The notes beneath the pieces are model-generated. The model had not been told where the DNA came from and did not search any database. It saw nothing but the letters and a program-made list of their open reading frames with translations. A stretch of 37,033 nucleotides of DNA from Acidimicrobiaceae bacterium (GTDB lineage: Bacteria > Actinomycetota > Acidimicrobiia > Acidimicrobiales > RAAP-2), in NCBI GenBank assembly GCA_003132165.1, contig PKWW01000033.1, positions 1 through 37,033 on the forward strand. The letters run 5' to 3'. Shown one piece after another: positions 1 to 7,834 of this stretch. The translations under genes were made by a program, and so were the position numbers. The first letter of the stretch is position 1. Each line of letters opens with the position of its first letter.

Positions 1-128
1 TGCTTGACCCAGTTGTAGATGGCGGCGGTCGTGACGTCGAGATCGTGAGCAGTCTTGGTGACCGACCAACCCGATCTCACGAGTGCGACTGCTCGCCGTC
101 GAAACTCTGAGGGATAGGACGTTGGCAT
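1..128 (-). CDS. IS3-family transposase OrfA, N-terminal part (runs off the window)
   Basis: The minus-strand frame begins with ATG at 128 and runs off the left edge. The peptide starts MPTSYPSEFRRRAVAL and continues with a helix-turn-helix core (SGWSVTKTAHDLDVTTAAIYNWVK). This is the N-terminal DNA-binding domain of IS3-type OrfA (transposase_8/HTH_Tnp_1). OrfA binds the element's ends and is usually joined to the DDE catalytic OrfB by a -1 frameshift; OrfB would lie outside the window. About 42 codons are visible, so intactness cannot be judged. It lies downstream of the CO dehydrogenase operon on the same strand and marks a possible mobile boundary there. Confidence 0.85.
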   Translation of the reverse strand, partial: MPTSYPSEFRRRAVALVRSGWSVTKTAHDLDVTTAAIYNWVK

Positions 129-416
129 GATTTGAGCCTTTCACTTAGGCCCAATTTCAACAAACAGAAAGGTAACAAAACCCAGCGCAGCTCACTCTTC
201 TCCAAGGGCCGATGAAGAGGGCGTGAATTTTTTTCGTGGCTCTTGATTTGCTCGATCATGACCAGGATCTGATGAGTTGCCGGACGATGCGTACCCAGCG
301 GCCGCGCGGACGGGGAAGGGACATGGTGGATTGGCAAGTGGATGGAAACGTCACCATCGCCACCACGCGGCTGTCGCGACGCACTATCGGACTGAGCGAC
401 GTTGACTGATTGGGTT
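129..416. other. Intergenic stretch holding the probable IS3 end
   Basis: No convincing gene is seen. Reading the minus strand, a sequence starting TGAAATTGGGCC lies about 30 bases upstream of the orfA start, with its outer end near position 159. IS3 ends usually begin with TG, so this may be the terminal inverted repeat, but the partner end is outside the window. The rest, to the stop codon of the flavoprotein gene at 417, shows only short open frames without good ribosome binding sites. Confidence 0.3.
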
Positions 417-1646
417 TCAACTCGCGGCGAGCGCGTCCCAGATCACGTTGCCAATGTCGAAGCCCGGCTCTACGAGACCTCGACCGAAGCAACTCACGTC
501 GGCGCGGCGAAGCATGAGCGAGCGGTAGACGCCGGCGGCGCGAATGTCGCCAGCGAGTTGTGCTCCGATGATCGTGCCGCCGCGTAGATAGATCGAACGC
601 AGCGCGGAGCCCGACTCCCAGCGAAGCACGTCGTCGGGCTGGTCAATGGTGCCCATGGCGACGATAGGAATCCCTAGGTGTTTGAGACTGTTCATAGCTT
701 CGGCTCCGTCGTACGTCAGATTGGCGCCGAGTAGGTTGCTCGCCGCGATCTCGCCTTGGGTGACTGCGTTCGGGAAGATGGCGTGCACGAATCGCTCGCC
801 CGTGAGCCAGTCGCGAGCTTCGGCGACGTCACCCGCCGCGAATATCCCCGGCACCGAGGTTTGCAACGTGTCATCAACGTGAATGCCCCAGTCGGTGACG
901 ATAGGCGAATCCTTGAGGAATTCCACGTGCGGCTTCACCCCGGTGGCGGCGATGATTAGATCGGCCCTAAGGAGTTGGCCGTCGTCCAAGCGCACGCTGT
1001 TCACGCTGGGCGACCCGACGAAGGCTTTCGCCTCCACGCCGAGGCGAAGTTTGACGCCACGCTCGAGCAAACCGCGTTGCGCAACGGCGGCGGTGACGGT
1101 GTCGAGGGCTCGCGGCATGATCCAGGGACGCCGGCCAATAATGGTCACGTCAACGCCGAGGTCAGCGAGCAGCAGCGACAGTTCGACGCCGATGAAACCG
1201 TTACCGACGATGAGCGCCGTGCGAGCTTCGCCCCGTTTCACCCGACCGATCAGTTCGTCGGCCATACGCATGGACTTGAAATCGAGAACCCCGGGCAGTT
1301 CCGCACCCTCCAACGGCGCGTTGAGCTTGCTGCCCGACGCGATGATCAAGCCCTCGTAGGGAATCCGAGTGTCATCACGCAGCACCACCTCGTGGTTGTC
1401 CACGTCGATCGCGATCACCGCGGCCTCTCGGCGCTCGTCGATCCCTCGGCGCTCGGCCACGTCCGTGCCCTTCCAATAGAGCGTCGTGTCGCGCCCCGTG
1501 AGGAAGTGATCGGCCATGGCGGCGGGGGAGTACGGCGGGTACGGTTCGGTCGACAGCGCGACGACCGAACCGGTGGGATCGTGGCTGCGCAGCGTCTCGG
1601 CGGCGGTGATGCCCGCCGGTCCGGTTCCGATGATCACGGCGCGCAT
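417..1646 (-). CDS. NAD(P)/FAD-dependent oxidoreductase of the CO dehydrogenase operon (FNOR type)
   Basis: A 409-residue flavoprotein of the pyridine nucleotide-disulfide oxidoreductase superfamily. The FAD-binding motif GTGPAG lies at residues 7-12, the second Rossmann motif GNGFIG for NAD(P)H at about 148-153, and the late FAD motif AAGDVAE at about 270-276. No CxxxxC redox-active disulfide is seen, so it is not a lipoamide or thioredoxin reductase type. Its ATG overlaps the cooC stop by one base (TGATG), which implies translational coupling. CooS-CooF-FNOR clusters are a known type, in which electrons from CO are proposed to reach NAD(P) through CooF and this flavoprotein. That role is inferred from position. 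It is the last gene of the operon. Confidence 0.88.
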   Translation of the reverse strand: MRAVIIGTGPAGITAAETLRSHDPTGSVVALSTEPYPPYSPAAMADHFLTGRDTTLYWKGTDVAERRGIDERREAAVIAIDVDNHEVVLRDDTRIPYEGLIIASGSKLNAPLEGAELPGVLDFKSMRMADELIGRVKRGEARTALIVGNGFIGVELSLLLADLGVDVTIIGRRPWIMPRALDTVTAAVAQRGLLERGVKLRLGVEAKAFVGSPSVNSVRLDDGQLLRADLIIAATGVKPHVEFLKDSPIVTDWGIHVDDTLQTSVPGIFAAGDVAEARDWLTGERFVHAIFPNAVTQGEIAASNLLGANLTYDGAEAMNSLKHLGIPIVAMGTIDQPDDVLRWESGSALRSIYLRGGTIIGAQLAGDIRAAGVYRSLMLRRADVSCFGRGLVEPGFDIGNVIWDALAAS

Positions 1647-2536
1647 CAGTGGCTCACGACCATGTGCTCGGCCGAAGCGAACACGTTCGGATCTTTGTTC
1701 AAGAGCACGCTCGATAGACTTTGCAGAGCCGTGGCGAGGGGCGAGTCATCCAGTAGGTTGCCAATGGACGGTTCGCTCACGAGCACGCACTCGTCAAAAG
1801 GGAGCTCGGTGATCGATGAGAACTCGAAGCCGCCGAGGCGCTCAACGCACGACAGGGCGCGCGCGACGTCACCATCGTTTCGGCACTGGTTGACGACCAA
1901 GTCGATCGTCTCGATGCCCAGTTCTTTCGCCAGACGGGCAGTCTCCAAGCCGACCTGGACCGAGTTGAACGTCGGCTCAACCACCACGAGGGCCCGGTCG
2001 AACCCACGAGCCAGGGCGCGCCCGAAGTGCTCAACGCCGGCGTGAGTGTCCATGATGACGACTTCGCCCTGGCGCAGGCGCATATTGGCAATGGCCGCCG
2101 CGAGCAGGGCGTTCTCAGGACAGAGGCAACCTCCCCCGGCGCGTTGCACACCGCCCATGACCAAGAGACGTACCCCGTCGGGCGCGCTGACTGCGAGGCG
2201 GTCAACGACGTCGGACGTGTCGGGATTGAGCCGTAGCATCGCGCCCGAGCCCTCGCCGGGCCGAGCGCCCGTCTTTTCTTCGATGTAGTCCGCGCTCGAC
2301 GCCAAGGGCACCACCCGGGCCATGGAGGCTACGTCGATCCCCAGCGTCGCTCCGAGGTTACGTTGCTCGTCGGCATCGATAGCGATGACCTGGGCGCCGA
2401 GGCGAGCCATGGACCGCGCGAGCATCGCGGTCAACGTTGATTTGCCGACGCCACCCTTGCCGACCACCACGACTCGGACTCCCCGGTCGAGGTTGACTTC
2501 AGACGCTGACTCGTGGGAGCCGCATGTCCCGCACAC
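1646..2536 (-). CDS. cooC: CooC, CO dehydrogenase nickel-insertion ATPase
   Basis: A MinD/SIMIBI-class P-loop ATPase of 296 residues that loads nickel into the C-cluster of CooS. The deviant Walker A motif GKGGVGKST is at about residues 26-34. The CooC-specific CxC motif (GCLCPE) is at C137/C139; in characterised CooC it binds the metal at the dimer interface. I chose the GTG at 2536: it follows GGGGAG by eight bases and sits four bases after the cooS stop. A longer ATG-started frame exists but would read through cooS out of frame. With this start the N-terminus is MCGTCGSHE, which resembles the nickel-binding N-terminus of HypB and is not usual for CooC. The stop overlaps the next gene. Confidence 0.92.
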   Translation of the reverse strand: MCGTCGSHESASEVNLDRGVRVVVVGKGGVGKSTLTAMLARSMARLGAQVIAIDADEQRNLGATLGIDVASMARVVPLASSADYIEEKTGARPGEGSGAMLRLNPDTSDVVDRLAVSAPDGVRLLVMGGVQRAGGGCLCPENALLAAAIANMRLRQGEVVIMDTHAGVEHFGRALARGFDRALVVVEPTFNSVQVGLETARLAKELGIETIDLVVNQCRNDGDVARALSCVERLGGFEFSSITELPFDECVLVSEPSIGNLLDDSPLATALQSLSSVLLNKDPNVFASAEHMVVSH

Positions 2537-2540
2537 GTTC

Positions 2541-4496
2541 TCAACTCCCCACCGTCGCGCCAGCGGCCGCAAACTCGTCGTCACGAATATCTTCGGACGC
2601 GATGAACGTAAGGCCCAGTCCCTGGCGCTTCGCCTCGATGTGGCGGCGAATGAGCAGCGCCGCCTTGTACGGGTCAGGCTCGACGGCGAACTTGGCGCCG
2701 ACCACGTCATCGAGGCCACCGGCCAAGAGGTTCACGACGTTGGCGCTGCCGAAGATGGGCGGCTGCACGCCGAGCACCGTGGTGATGCCCGAACCGACGA
2801 CGTAGGCGCCAATGGCGACCGCCTTCTCCGAGTACCACTCCGGCGCCGCTCCCGCGAGCGGCAGGCTGTCGATGTCGACGCCTATGGCGTTGGCGAGCGC
2901 CGCGGCCAGTTGCATCACCCGGCTGTTGTCCACGCACGAACCCATGTGCAGGACGGGGGGAATGCCGAGCGACTTGCACACCGCACCCAGTCCCGGACCG
3001 GCGAGATCGGCGGCGGCGGGCATCATCTGGCCGGCCTTGCCGTTGGCGACGGCGGCACAGCCGGTAACGAGGACGAGGATGTCGTTCTCGATCAACTTGC
3101 GGGTCAACTCGATGTGCTCGAAGTCCTGAGCCAACTTCGGGTTGTTGCAACCCACGACCGCGACGGCACCTCGAATCGTCCCCGCGACGATAGCGTCGAC
3201 GAGCGGCTTTGGTGTGCCGCCCAGCGCGCCGAGGATGGCCTCGACCGAGAAGCCCCCCATCATCTGGACCGGCGCCACGGGAATCCGGACGCGGTCGCGG
3301 TTGCGATCGGGGTAGGCCTCGACGGCCATGCGAACAATGTCTCGGGCAATCTCGGCGCCTCGGTGGGGATCGAACGAGACGTGCGTGGCACCGGGAAACT
3401 TCGCCTTGTCCGACGTCGAGATGACCTTGGTGTGGTAGCACTTGGCGACATCGACGACCGAGGGCATTATGCACTGGTAGTCGACGACCATCGCCTCGAG
3501 CGCGCCGGTGACCAGCACCAACTCTTGCATGAGGTGGTTGCCGGCGATGTGGACGCCCTTGCGCATGAGCATCTCATTACCCGTGCAGCAGAGGCCCACG
3601 ATATTGATGCCGGTAGCTCCGTAGGAGCGGGCGAGCTCGACGAGTTCCGGGTCCTGGGCCGCCGTGACGACGACGTCGGAGAGAAGCGGGTTGTGTCCGT
3701 GCATGGCGATATTCACCTGATCGACCTCGAGCACGCCCAGGTTCACCTCTGAGGTCACGGGCGTCGGAGTGCCGAACATGATGTCGGACAACTCGGTCGC
3801 GATCATCGAGCCGCCCCATCCGTCAGCCAAGGCGGTGCGCAGACCATGCAGCAGCAGATTCACGTAATCGTTGTCGACACCCATGTGGGTGCGGTGCATC
3901 ATCTCGACGTTCTCGCGGTCGATGCCGCGCGGCGTGATGCCGAGGCCCGCCCACTTCTCACGTCGCAACGCGGGAACGCGTTCGACGAAGGAGAGCGATC
4001 CTTTGGCGGTGCCGTAGTTCGCCATCAACTCGTCCGCGAGATCGATCGCCACCTCGTTGACGCTGCGACCCTCGGTGGCGATGCCGATCTCCTCGGCGAT
4101 CCGGCGCAACTTAGCCTCGTCGGTCACCTGGTAGCCGCTGGTCTCACCGTGGGCCATTGCGCTAAAGACTTCGAGGATGTCGCGCCCGTGGTCCGAGTGC
4201 GACGACGACCCCGCGGCGATGGCGCGACCGAGGTTGCGGGCCACGATCACGTCGGCATCGGCGCCGCAGACGCCCTTTTGGGGTCCCTCGCCGAAGGGAT
4301 CGATGCGACACGGGCCCATTGCGCAGTTGCGGCAACTTAAACCCAACTGGCAGTAACCACACTGCGGTTCTTGGGCGTGCAGCCGGTCCCAGACGGTCTC
4401 GATTCCCTCCTCGCGCGCTCGATCGATCATCTGCTGTGCGTCGTCGTGAATCGTGAGTCGGCCGAGTAGCCGCCCGCCATCGTAGGTCGTGCTCAT
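2541..4496 (-). CDS. cooS: CooS, anaerobic Ni-Fe CO dehydrogenase catalytic subunit
   Basis: A 651-residue monofunctional CO dehydrogenase (CO + H2O to CO2 + 2 e- + 2 H+), a cytoplasmic homodimer in the family. The B-cluster cysteines are C55, C58, C63 and C77 (CX2CX4CX13C). The C-cluster ligand set is present: His in MHGHNP and Cys in GLCCTG, YQCIMP, VVGCNN, VTGCAA and MGSCVD. The start is the ATG at 4496, preceded by GAGAGGAAGG and overlapping the cooF stop as ATGA, so the two are translationally coupled. The D-cluster region is CGYC (C46, C49) followed by SC, instead of the common CX7C pair, as in CODHs reported to carry a [2Fe-2S] D-cluster. All catalytic ligands are kept, so it should be active. 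Confidence 0.97.
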   Translation of the reverse strand: MSTTYDGGRLLGRLTIHDDAQQMIDRAREEGIETVWDRLHAQEPQCGYCQLGLSCRNCAMGPCRIDPFGEGPQKGVCGADADVIVARNLGRAIAAGSSSHSDHGRDILEVFSAMAHGETSGYQVTDEAKLRRIAEEIGIATEGRSVNEVAIDLADELMANYGTAKGSLSFVERVPALRREKWAGLGITPRGIDRENVEMMHRTHMGVDNDYVNLLLHGLRTALADGWGGSMIATELSDIMFGTPTPVTSEVNLGVLEVDQVNIAMHGHNPLLSDVVVTAAQDPELVELARSYGATGINIVGLCCTGNEMLMRKGVHIAGNHLMQELVLVTGALEAMVVDYQCIMPSVVDVAKCYHTKVISTSDKAKFPGATHVSFDPHRGAEIARDIVRMAVEAYPDRNRDRVRIPVAPVQMMGGFSVEAILGALGGTPKPLVDAIVAGTIRGAVAVVGCNNPKLAQDFEHIELTRKLIENDILVLVTGCAAVANGKAGQMMPAAADLAGPGLGAVCKSLGIPPVLHMGSCVDNSRVMQLAAALANAIGVDIDSLPLAGAAPEWYSEKAVAIGAYVVGSGITTVLGVQPPIFGSANVVNLLAGGLDDVVGAKFAVEPDPYKAALLIRRHIEAKRQGLGLTFIASEDIRDDEFAAAGATVGS

Positions 4497-5227
4497 GACG
4501 TTCCTTCCTCTCTTGTCGTGCCGTCTAGCGCCTGGGAGCCTTCGCCGTTCCCGTTCTGATCCGCGCGCGCGCCGTTCTGGCGTCGGCGACGAAGCCACGC
4601 CCCCTGGGCCGTGTCATTGACGCTCACCCGGGCGGCGCCAAACGAGCGCCAGCCCGCCAGGGGATCACCGTTAGGAGTCACGGTCGGCGTTGATCCCATC
4701 GCCGCCAACACTGCTCCGGTTTCGCGAAGTCGACCGCCCGCCATGAGCTCGTTGATCTCGCCGTAGACGAGAGCATCGACCTTGCAGCTCTCGACGCACG
4801 CTGGCACTTCGCCTCGACCAACGCGCTGCTCGCAGCCGTCGCACTTCACTGCGACCGCGGCCTCGGGGGTGAGTGCGCCCGCCAGCGGGTGGAAGGTCAA
4901 CACGTCAAAGGGACACACCACCGCGCACATGGCGCAGCCAATGCACCGCTTCGCGTCGATCAATACCAAGTCGCCGCTGGCGTCACGGCTGATCGCCCCC
5001 GTCGGACATACGCGTTGGCACGGCGCGGGATCGCAGTGGCGGCACTTGTTCGGATAGGCCGTGTCGGGCACCGGACCGGCTTGGACGTGCACTCTCTTGC
5101 GCGGAAGTGGCGCTTCACGAAAGGCCAACGCCAGATCCTGGCTGGCCGAATGCTCTACGGCGCAGGCAATTTCGCACTGAAGGCAACCAATACACCGTTC
5201 AGGGTTCACGAACACGGTGCGCATCAT
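4493..5227 (-). CDS. cooF: CooF, four-cluster ferredoxin-like electron carrier
   Basis: A 244-residue iron-sulfur protein of the DmsB/HycB-like family with four cysteine sets. They are C12/C15/C18/C22 (CIGCLQCEIAC), CRHCDPAPCQRVC at 62-74, CIGCAMCAVVC at 95-105, and CDGCEQR...CVESC near 127-146. In CO dehydrogenase systems CooF takes electrons from the B/D clusters of CooS. The start is ATG at 5227 (the next codon is also ATG), preceded by GGAGG at a spacing of six. The C-terminal 80 or so residues after the last cluster are hydrophilic and Arg/Asn/Gly-rich with no recognisable domain. It is the first gene of the operon, and its stop overlaps the cooS start. Confidence 0.95.
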   Translation of the reverse strand: MMRTVFVNPERCIGCLQCEIACAVEHSASQDLALAFREAPLPRKRVHVQAGPVPDTAYPNKCRHCDPAPCQRVCPTGAISRDASGDLVLIDAKRCIGCAMCAVVCPFDVLTFHPLAGALTPEAAVAVKCDGCEQRVGRGEVPACVESCKVDALVYGEINELMAGGRLRETGAVLAAMGSTPTVTPNGDPLAGWRSFGAARVSVNDTAQGAWLRRRRQNGARADQNGNGEGSQALDGTTREEGTS

Positions 5228-5580
5228 CGACCACCTCCACTCGAGGCCCTCGTCGGGCAGCGCCGCTAGTACAGCCAGAATGCCCCACGAGGTAATTGCC
5301 CCAAGTCTGACCTCGGCGTGAGGACTTGATTTATTCACGGCTAGGGGAGCAAGTCCTTTTGTGATGGCGGCGGTACTCGAGTTCGACGAGACCGCACGAC
5401 GTGGCACCTACCCATCGGACGAGGTGACATTCTGCTCTAGTAGCGAAGCGCGTTTACAGTCTGTGACGACGGGCGTCCCGCCTTCAATCGGCAATGCGGG
5501 GCTACCGCGTTGCGACTCTTCGCGGTTCGATGGTGCTCGCCGCGAATCTCGCCCCGGGTGCTCCACGAATTTGAGCGGCG
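5228..5580. other. Leader and probable promoter region of the coo operon
   Basis: No convincing gene is seen in this stretch between cooF and a regulator relic. Several frames stay open, but none has family-like sequence or a good ribosome binding site. It should contain the promoter of cooF-cooS-cooC-FNOR. The one clear structure is the spaced inverted repeat AGGACTTG/CAAGTCCT listed separately. I did not find a convincing full CooA- or FNR-type palindrome. Confidence 0.4.
5321..5357. promoter_or_regulatory. Spaced 8-bp inverted repeat upstream of cooF
   Basis: AGGACTTG at 5321-5328 and CAAGTCCT at 5350-5357 are perfect reverse complements separated by 21 bases, about 94-130 bases upstream of the cooF start. 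A further partial half (CAAGTCT) lies at 5312-5318. The spacing of nearly three helical turns between centres would suit a pair of protein-binding half sites. An RNA hairpin is also possible. Regulation of the CO operon from here is an inference. Confidence 0.35.
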
Positions 5581-5800
5581 CTAGATCTTGAGATTGGCGA
5601 GCGACCGGATGATCTGGTCGTTCCTCGGGGCATCGGGAAGTTGATGGGCGTGTTCGGCGCGGAACGCGCCGAGCATGTACGCAGCGAATCGTCGCCAGGT
5701 TTCGGGCGCGACCTCGTGCGTGGCGGCCACGACGCCGGCATTGGCCAACAACAGCATTGGAACGTCAGTCAAGACGAAGTCGGCACGACGTGGGGCAGTT
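5581..5800 (-). pseudogene. TetR-family regulator, C-terminal relic
   Basis: The minus frame ending at 5581 reads ADFVLTDVPMLLLANAGVV, then ETWRRFAAYMLGAFRAEHAH. This matches the C-terminal ligand-binding domain of actinobacterial TetR/AcrR regulators. The frame opens just after an in-frame TGA near 5800, and no N-terminal helix-turn-helix is found in any frame upstream. Instead, a patatin-like gene begins on the other strand at 5861. About 70 of the expected 190 or so residues remain, so this is a truncated gene rather than a short regulator. A TTG at 5772 could start a 63-residue peptide, but that would have no DNA-binding part. Confidence 0.65.
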
Positions 5801-5860
5801 GCGAGTCGCGGTTCAGTCGCTCATTGGCTCGACCCTTGAGGACAAGGCGGAGCTTCCCAA

Positions 5861-6217
5861 GTGAGTGCGACGCCAGGGACCCCCCAGGAGGCGCGGCTGG
5901 GCCTCGTGCTCGGTGCCGGTGCCGCCCTCGGGGCAGCGCACGCGGGTGTCGTCGAGGCCCTTGACGAATCAGGCGTGCACTGCGCGGTCATTATCGGCAC
6001 GAGCGCCGGGGCCATAATCGGTGGCGGCTACGCGGCGGGCCTCACCGGAAATCAGTTGACTGGATTAGTCCTTGCGACACAGTGGAGCGAGTTTGCCCAG
6101 TGGCACCCCAACCGCCGCTGGGGACTAGCGAGACTTCGACGCTCAGTTGTCGCGGCCTCTTCGTCGATTGATCGTCGTATCGCAAGCGCAACCTGGACGG
6201 GTGGCTACTACAGCTAG
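5861..6217 (+). pseudogene. Patatin-like phospholipase, truncated
   Basis: The 118-residue frame starts at GTG 5861, with GGCGGAG upstream. It carries the patatin oxyanion-loop region (LVLGAGAALGAAHAGVVEAL) and the nucleophile elbow GTSAG (GxSxG), and continues through HPNRRWGL. It then runs into residues with no family likeness and stops. Patatin-like proteins of this type are usually about 250-300 residues and need an Asp from a later DG[GA] motif to complete the Ser-Asp dyad. That part is absent here and I could not find it in the other frames before 6250. It is probably a decayed gene next to another relic. Confidence 0.65.
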
Positions 6218-6249
6218 GGGACAAGTGGTGGGCGAGGAGACAGCCTTGC

Positions 6250-7506
6250 CTACGAATGTTCCGTGGCTGGGGGCCGCCTCACGCTCGTCGACAAGAACAG
6301 CAGGAGCGCCGCGATAGCGCACCCGGAGGCGAACGAGAAGGTGGCCCAGGCTCCAACCGTTGACCACAGCACGCCACCGATGATCGACGCCAACACCAGA
6401 CCAGCGCTAATGACTGTTTGCAACAGTCCGTAGATGCCGGCGGCTTCATTCTGATCGGTGATGAAACTTCCCACGAGGGCCCGCGACACACTATCGGTAA
6501 GCGCGATGTACAGGCCGTAGATCGCGAACAATACCCATACACCCATCGCTGAACGGTTGATGGCAAACCCCAAGTAGACAATTACGTAGATGACCATTCC
6601 GACGATGTAGACCCGTTTCGGGCCAAGTCGATCGGCCAAGATTCCTGCGGGTGTTGACGCCACGCTGTAGACCACGTTGTAGAGGACGTAGGCCAGGATC
6701 ACCAAGGAGATACTCAGTCCGACACCCTTGGCTCTAAGGATAAGGAAACTGTCCGAGCTGTTGCCGAGAGCAAACAGTCCGCTGGCGAACAAGAAGATAC
6801 GCAACTCTCGAGGTAGCGACCGGAGCGTGAGCCTCGGTGTGGCGACGGCGCTTTCGATGGCCGTGCCGGTCTCCGCCACCGGTTTTCTCGTTTCACCGCT
6901 CTTGGCCGCCGGGGCAATCTTGGTCAAAGCCTCTCGTACGAAGGAAACCACGAGAACGGCGATGACCGAGGGGATGAAGGCGATGTACAGGACCGTTCGA
7001 ATGTCATTGCCAAAGGAGTGCAGGAGAACGAGGGCAAGCAAGGGCCCGGCGACTGCGCCAGCGCTGTCGAGGCTCTGCTGAACCCCGAACACCAGGCCGC
7101 GATTCTTCGAGTTGGAAGCGCTTAGAAGCAGGGCGTCGCGCGCACCGGTGCGCACGCCCTTTCCAAACTTGTCCAGGAGCCTTCCCACGAATATCAGTCC
7201 CCAGGTAGTCGACATCGCTACGACGACCTTTGATGCTGCAGAAGCCAAGTAGCCATAGAAGACAAATGGTCGCCTTCTCCCAAGTCGATCTGACCAATGA
7301 CCGAAAAGGACCTTGAATCCAGCGGCCGCGCCCTCGGCCACTCCGTCGATCAGACCCAAGATTGCGACTGGCGCGCCGAGTACTTGTGTGATGAAGATGG
7401 GCAATAGTGGGTAGAGCATTTCACTGGCTATGTCGTTAAAGAAACTGACGACGCCCAGTATCCAAACTGAACCAGGTATCTTCTTCGTCGAGTTGCGTCG
7501 TGGCAT
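6250..7506 (-). CDS. MFS transporter
   Basis: A 418-residue major facilitator superfamily membrane protein with about 12 hydrophobic segments. The N-terminal segment contains SFFNDIASEMLYPLLPIF. The loop-2 motif appears as GHWSDRLGRRRP, and a second Gly/Asp/Arg-rich loop (GILADRLGPKR) begins the C-terminal half, as expected for the family. A hydrophilic insert rich in Ala, Lys and Thr lies between the halves. The start is ATG at 7506. Related proteins are mostly annotated as drug or general transporters, and nothing here fixes the substrate. It lies convergent to the broken patatin gene and is probably transcribed alone. Confidence 0.9.
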   Translation of the reverse strand: MPRRNSTKKIPGSVWILGVVSFFNDIASEMLYPLLPIFITQVLGAPVAILGLIDGVAEGAAAGFKVLFGHWSDRLGRRRPFVFYGYLASAASKVVVAMSTTWGLIFVGRLLDKFGKGVRTGARDALLLSASNSKNRGLVFGVQQSLDSAGAVAGPLLALVLLHSFGNDIRTVLYIAFIPSVIAVLVVSFVREALTKIAPAAKSGETRKPVAETGTAIESAVATPRLTLRSLPRELRIFLFASGLFALGNSSDSFLILRAKGVGLSISLVILAYVLYNVVYSVASTPAGILADRLGPKRVYIVGMVIYVIVYLGFAINRSAMGVWVLFAIYGLYIALTDSVSRALVGSFITDQNEAAGIYGLLQTVISAGLVLASIIGGVLWSTVGAWATFSFASGCAIAALLLFLSTSVRRPPATEHS

Positions 7507-7642
7507 TCAGGTCTTCTATCTCACGTCGGCGACGCGAAGCGAGGTCTCCACGGGCTGGAGCGAATGGCGTCATTGCTCATTGCCCGTTGATGCTACTGAC
7601 GGACATCGCTCAGCCGCGAACACCAATTTGACGACCCCTGCC

Positions 7643-7807
7643 TCACGTCGTTGTTAAAACCACGACTTTCGGGGCTGGGCGAGAAGAAAGTCGCTGGTGA
7701 CGGGTCCGAGTGAGTTGGTCGACACTGGCGGAGATTTCAAGATTCTCAACCTCGGGTTCTGCAAGCCGCTGTGCTTCAGAGAACGCCATGGCTTGGTTGA
7801 TTGTCAT
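7643..7807 (-). CDS. Candidate small protein, 54 residues (unknown)
   Basis: An ATG at 7807 preceded by GAAGAAG at a spacing of six opens a 54-codon frame beginning MTINQAMAFSEAQRLAEPEV and ending in three Thr. It has no membrane segment and no family I recognise. It lies 27 bases downstream of another tiny candidate frame (7835-7957) on the same strand, behind the SDR gene. Support is limited to the start context and codon-like composition, so it may be chance. The remaining intergenic bases up to the MFS gene show nothing else. Confidence 0.25.
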   Translation of the reverse strand: MTINQAMAFSEAQRLAEPEVENLEISASVDQLTRTRHQRLSSRPAPKVVVLTTT

Positions 7808-7834
7808 GAATGACTTCTTCTACGTTGCGCGTAC

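Noticed and set aside
2537..2719. Longer N-terminus for CooC (about 60 extra residues)
   Set aside because: It would be read from inside cooS out of frame, is rich in Arg and Ser like a shadow frame, and a GTG with a good ribosome binding site lies right after the cooS stop.
5325..5345. FNR- or CooA-like site (TTGAT followed by TTATTCAC) upstream of cooF
   Set aside because: Only one half matches; the second half of the palindrome is missing.
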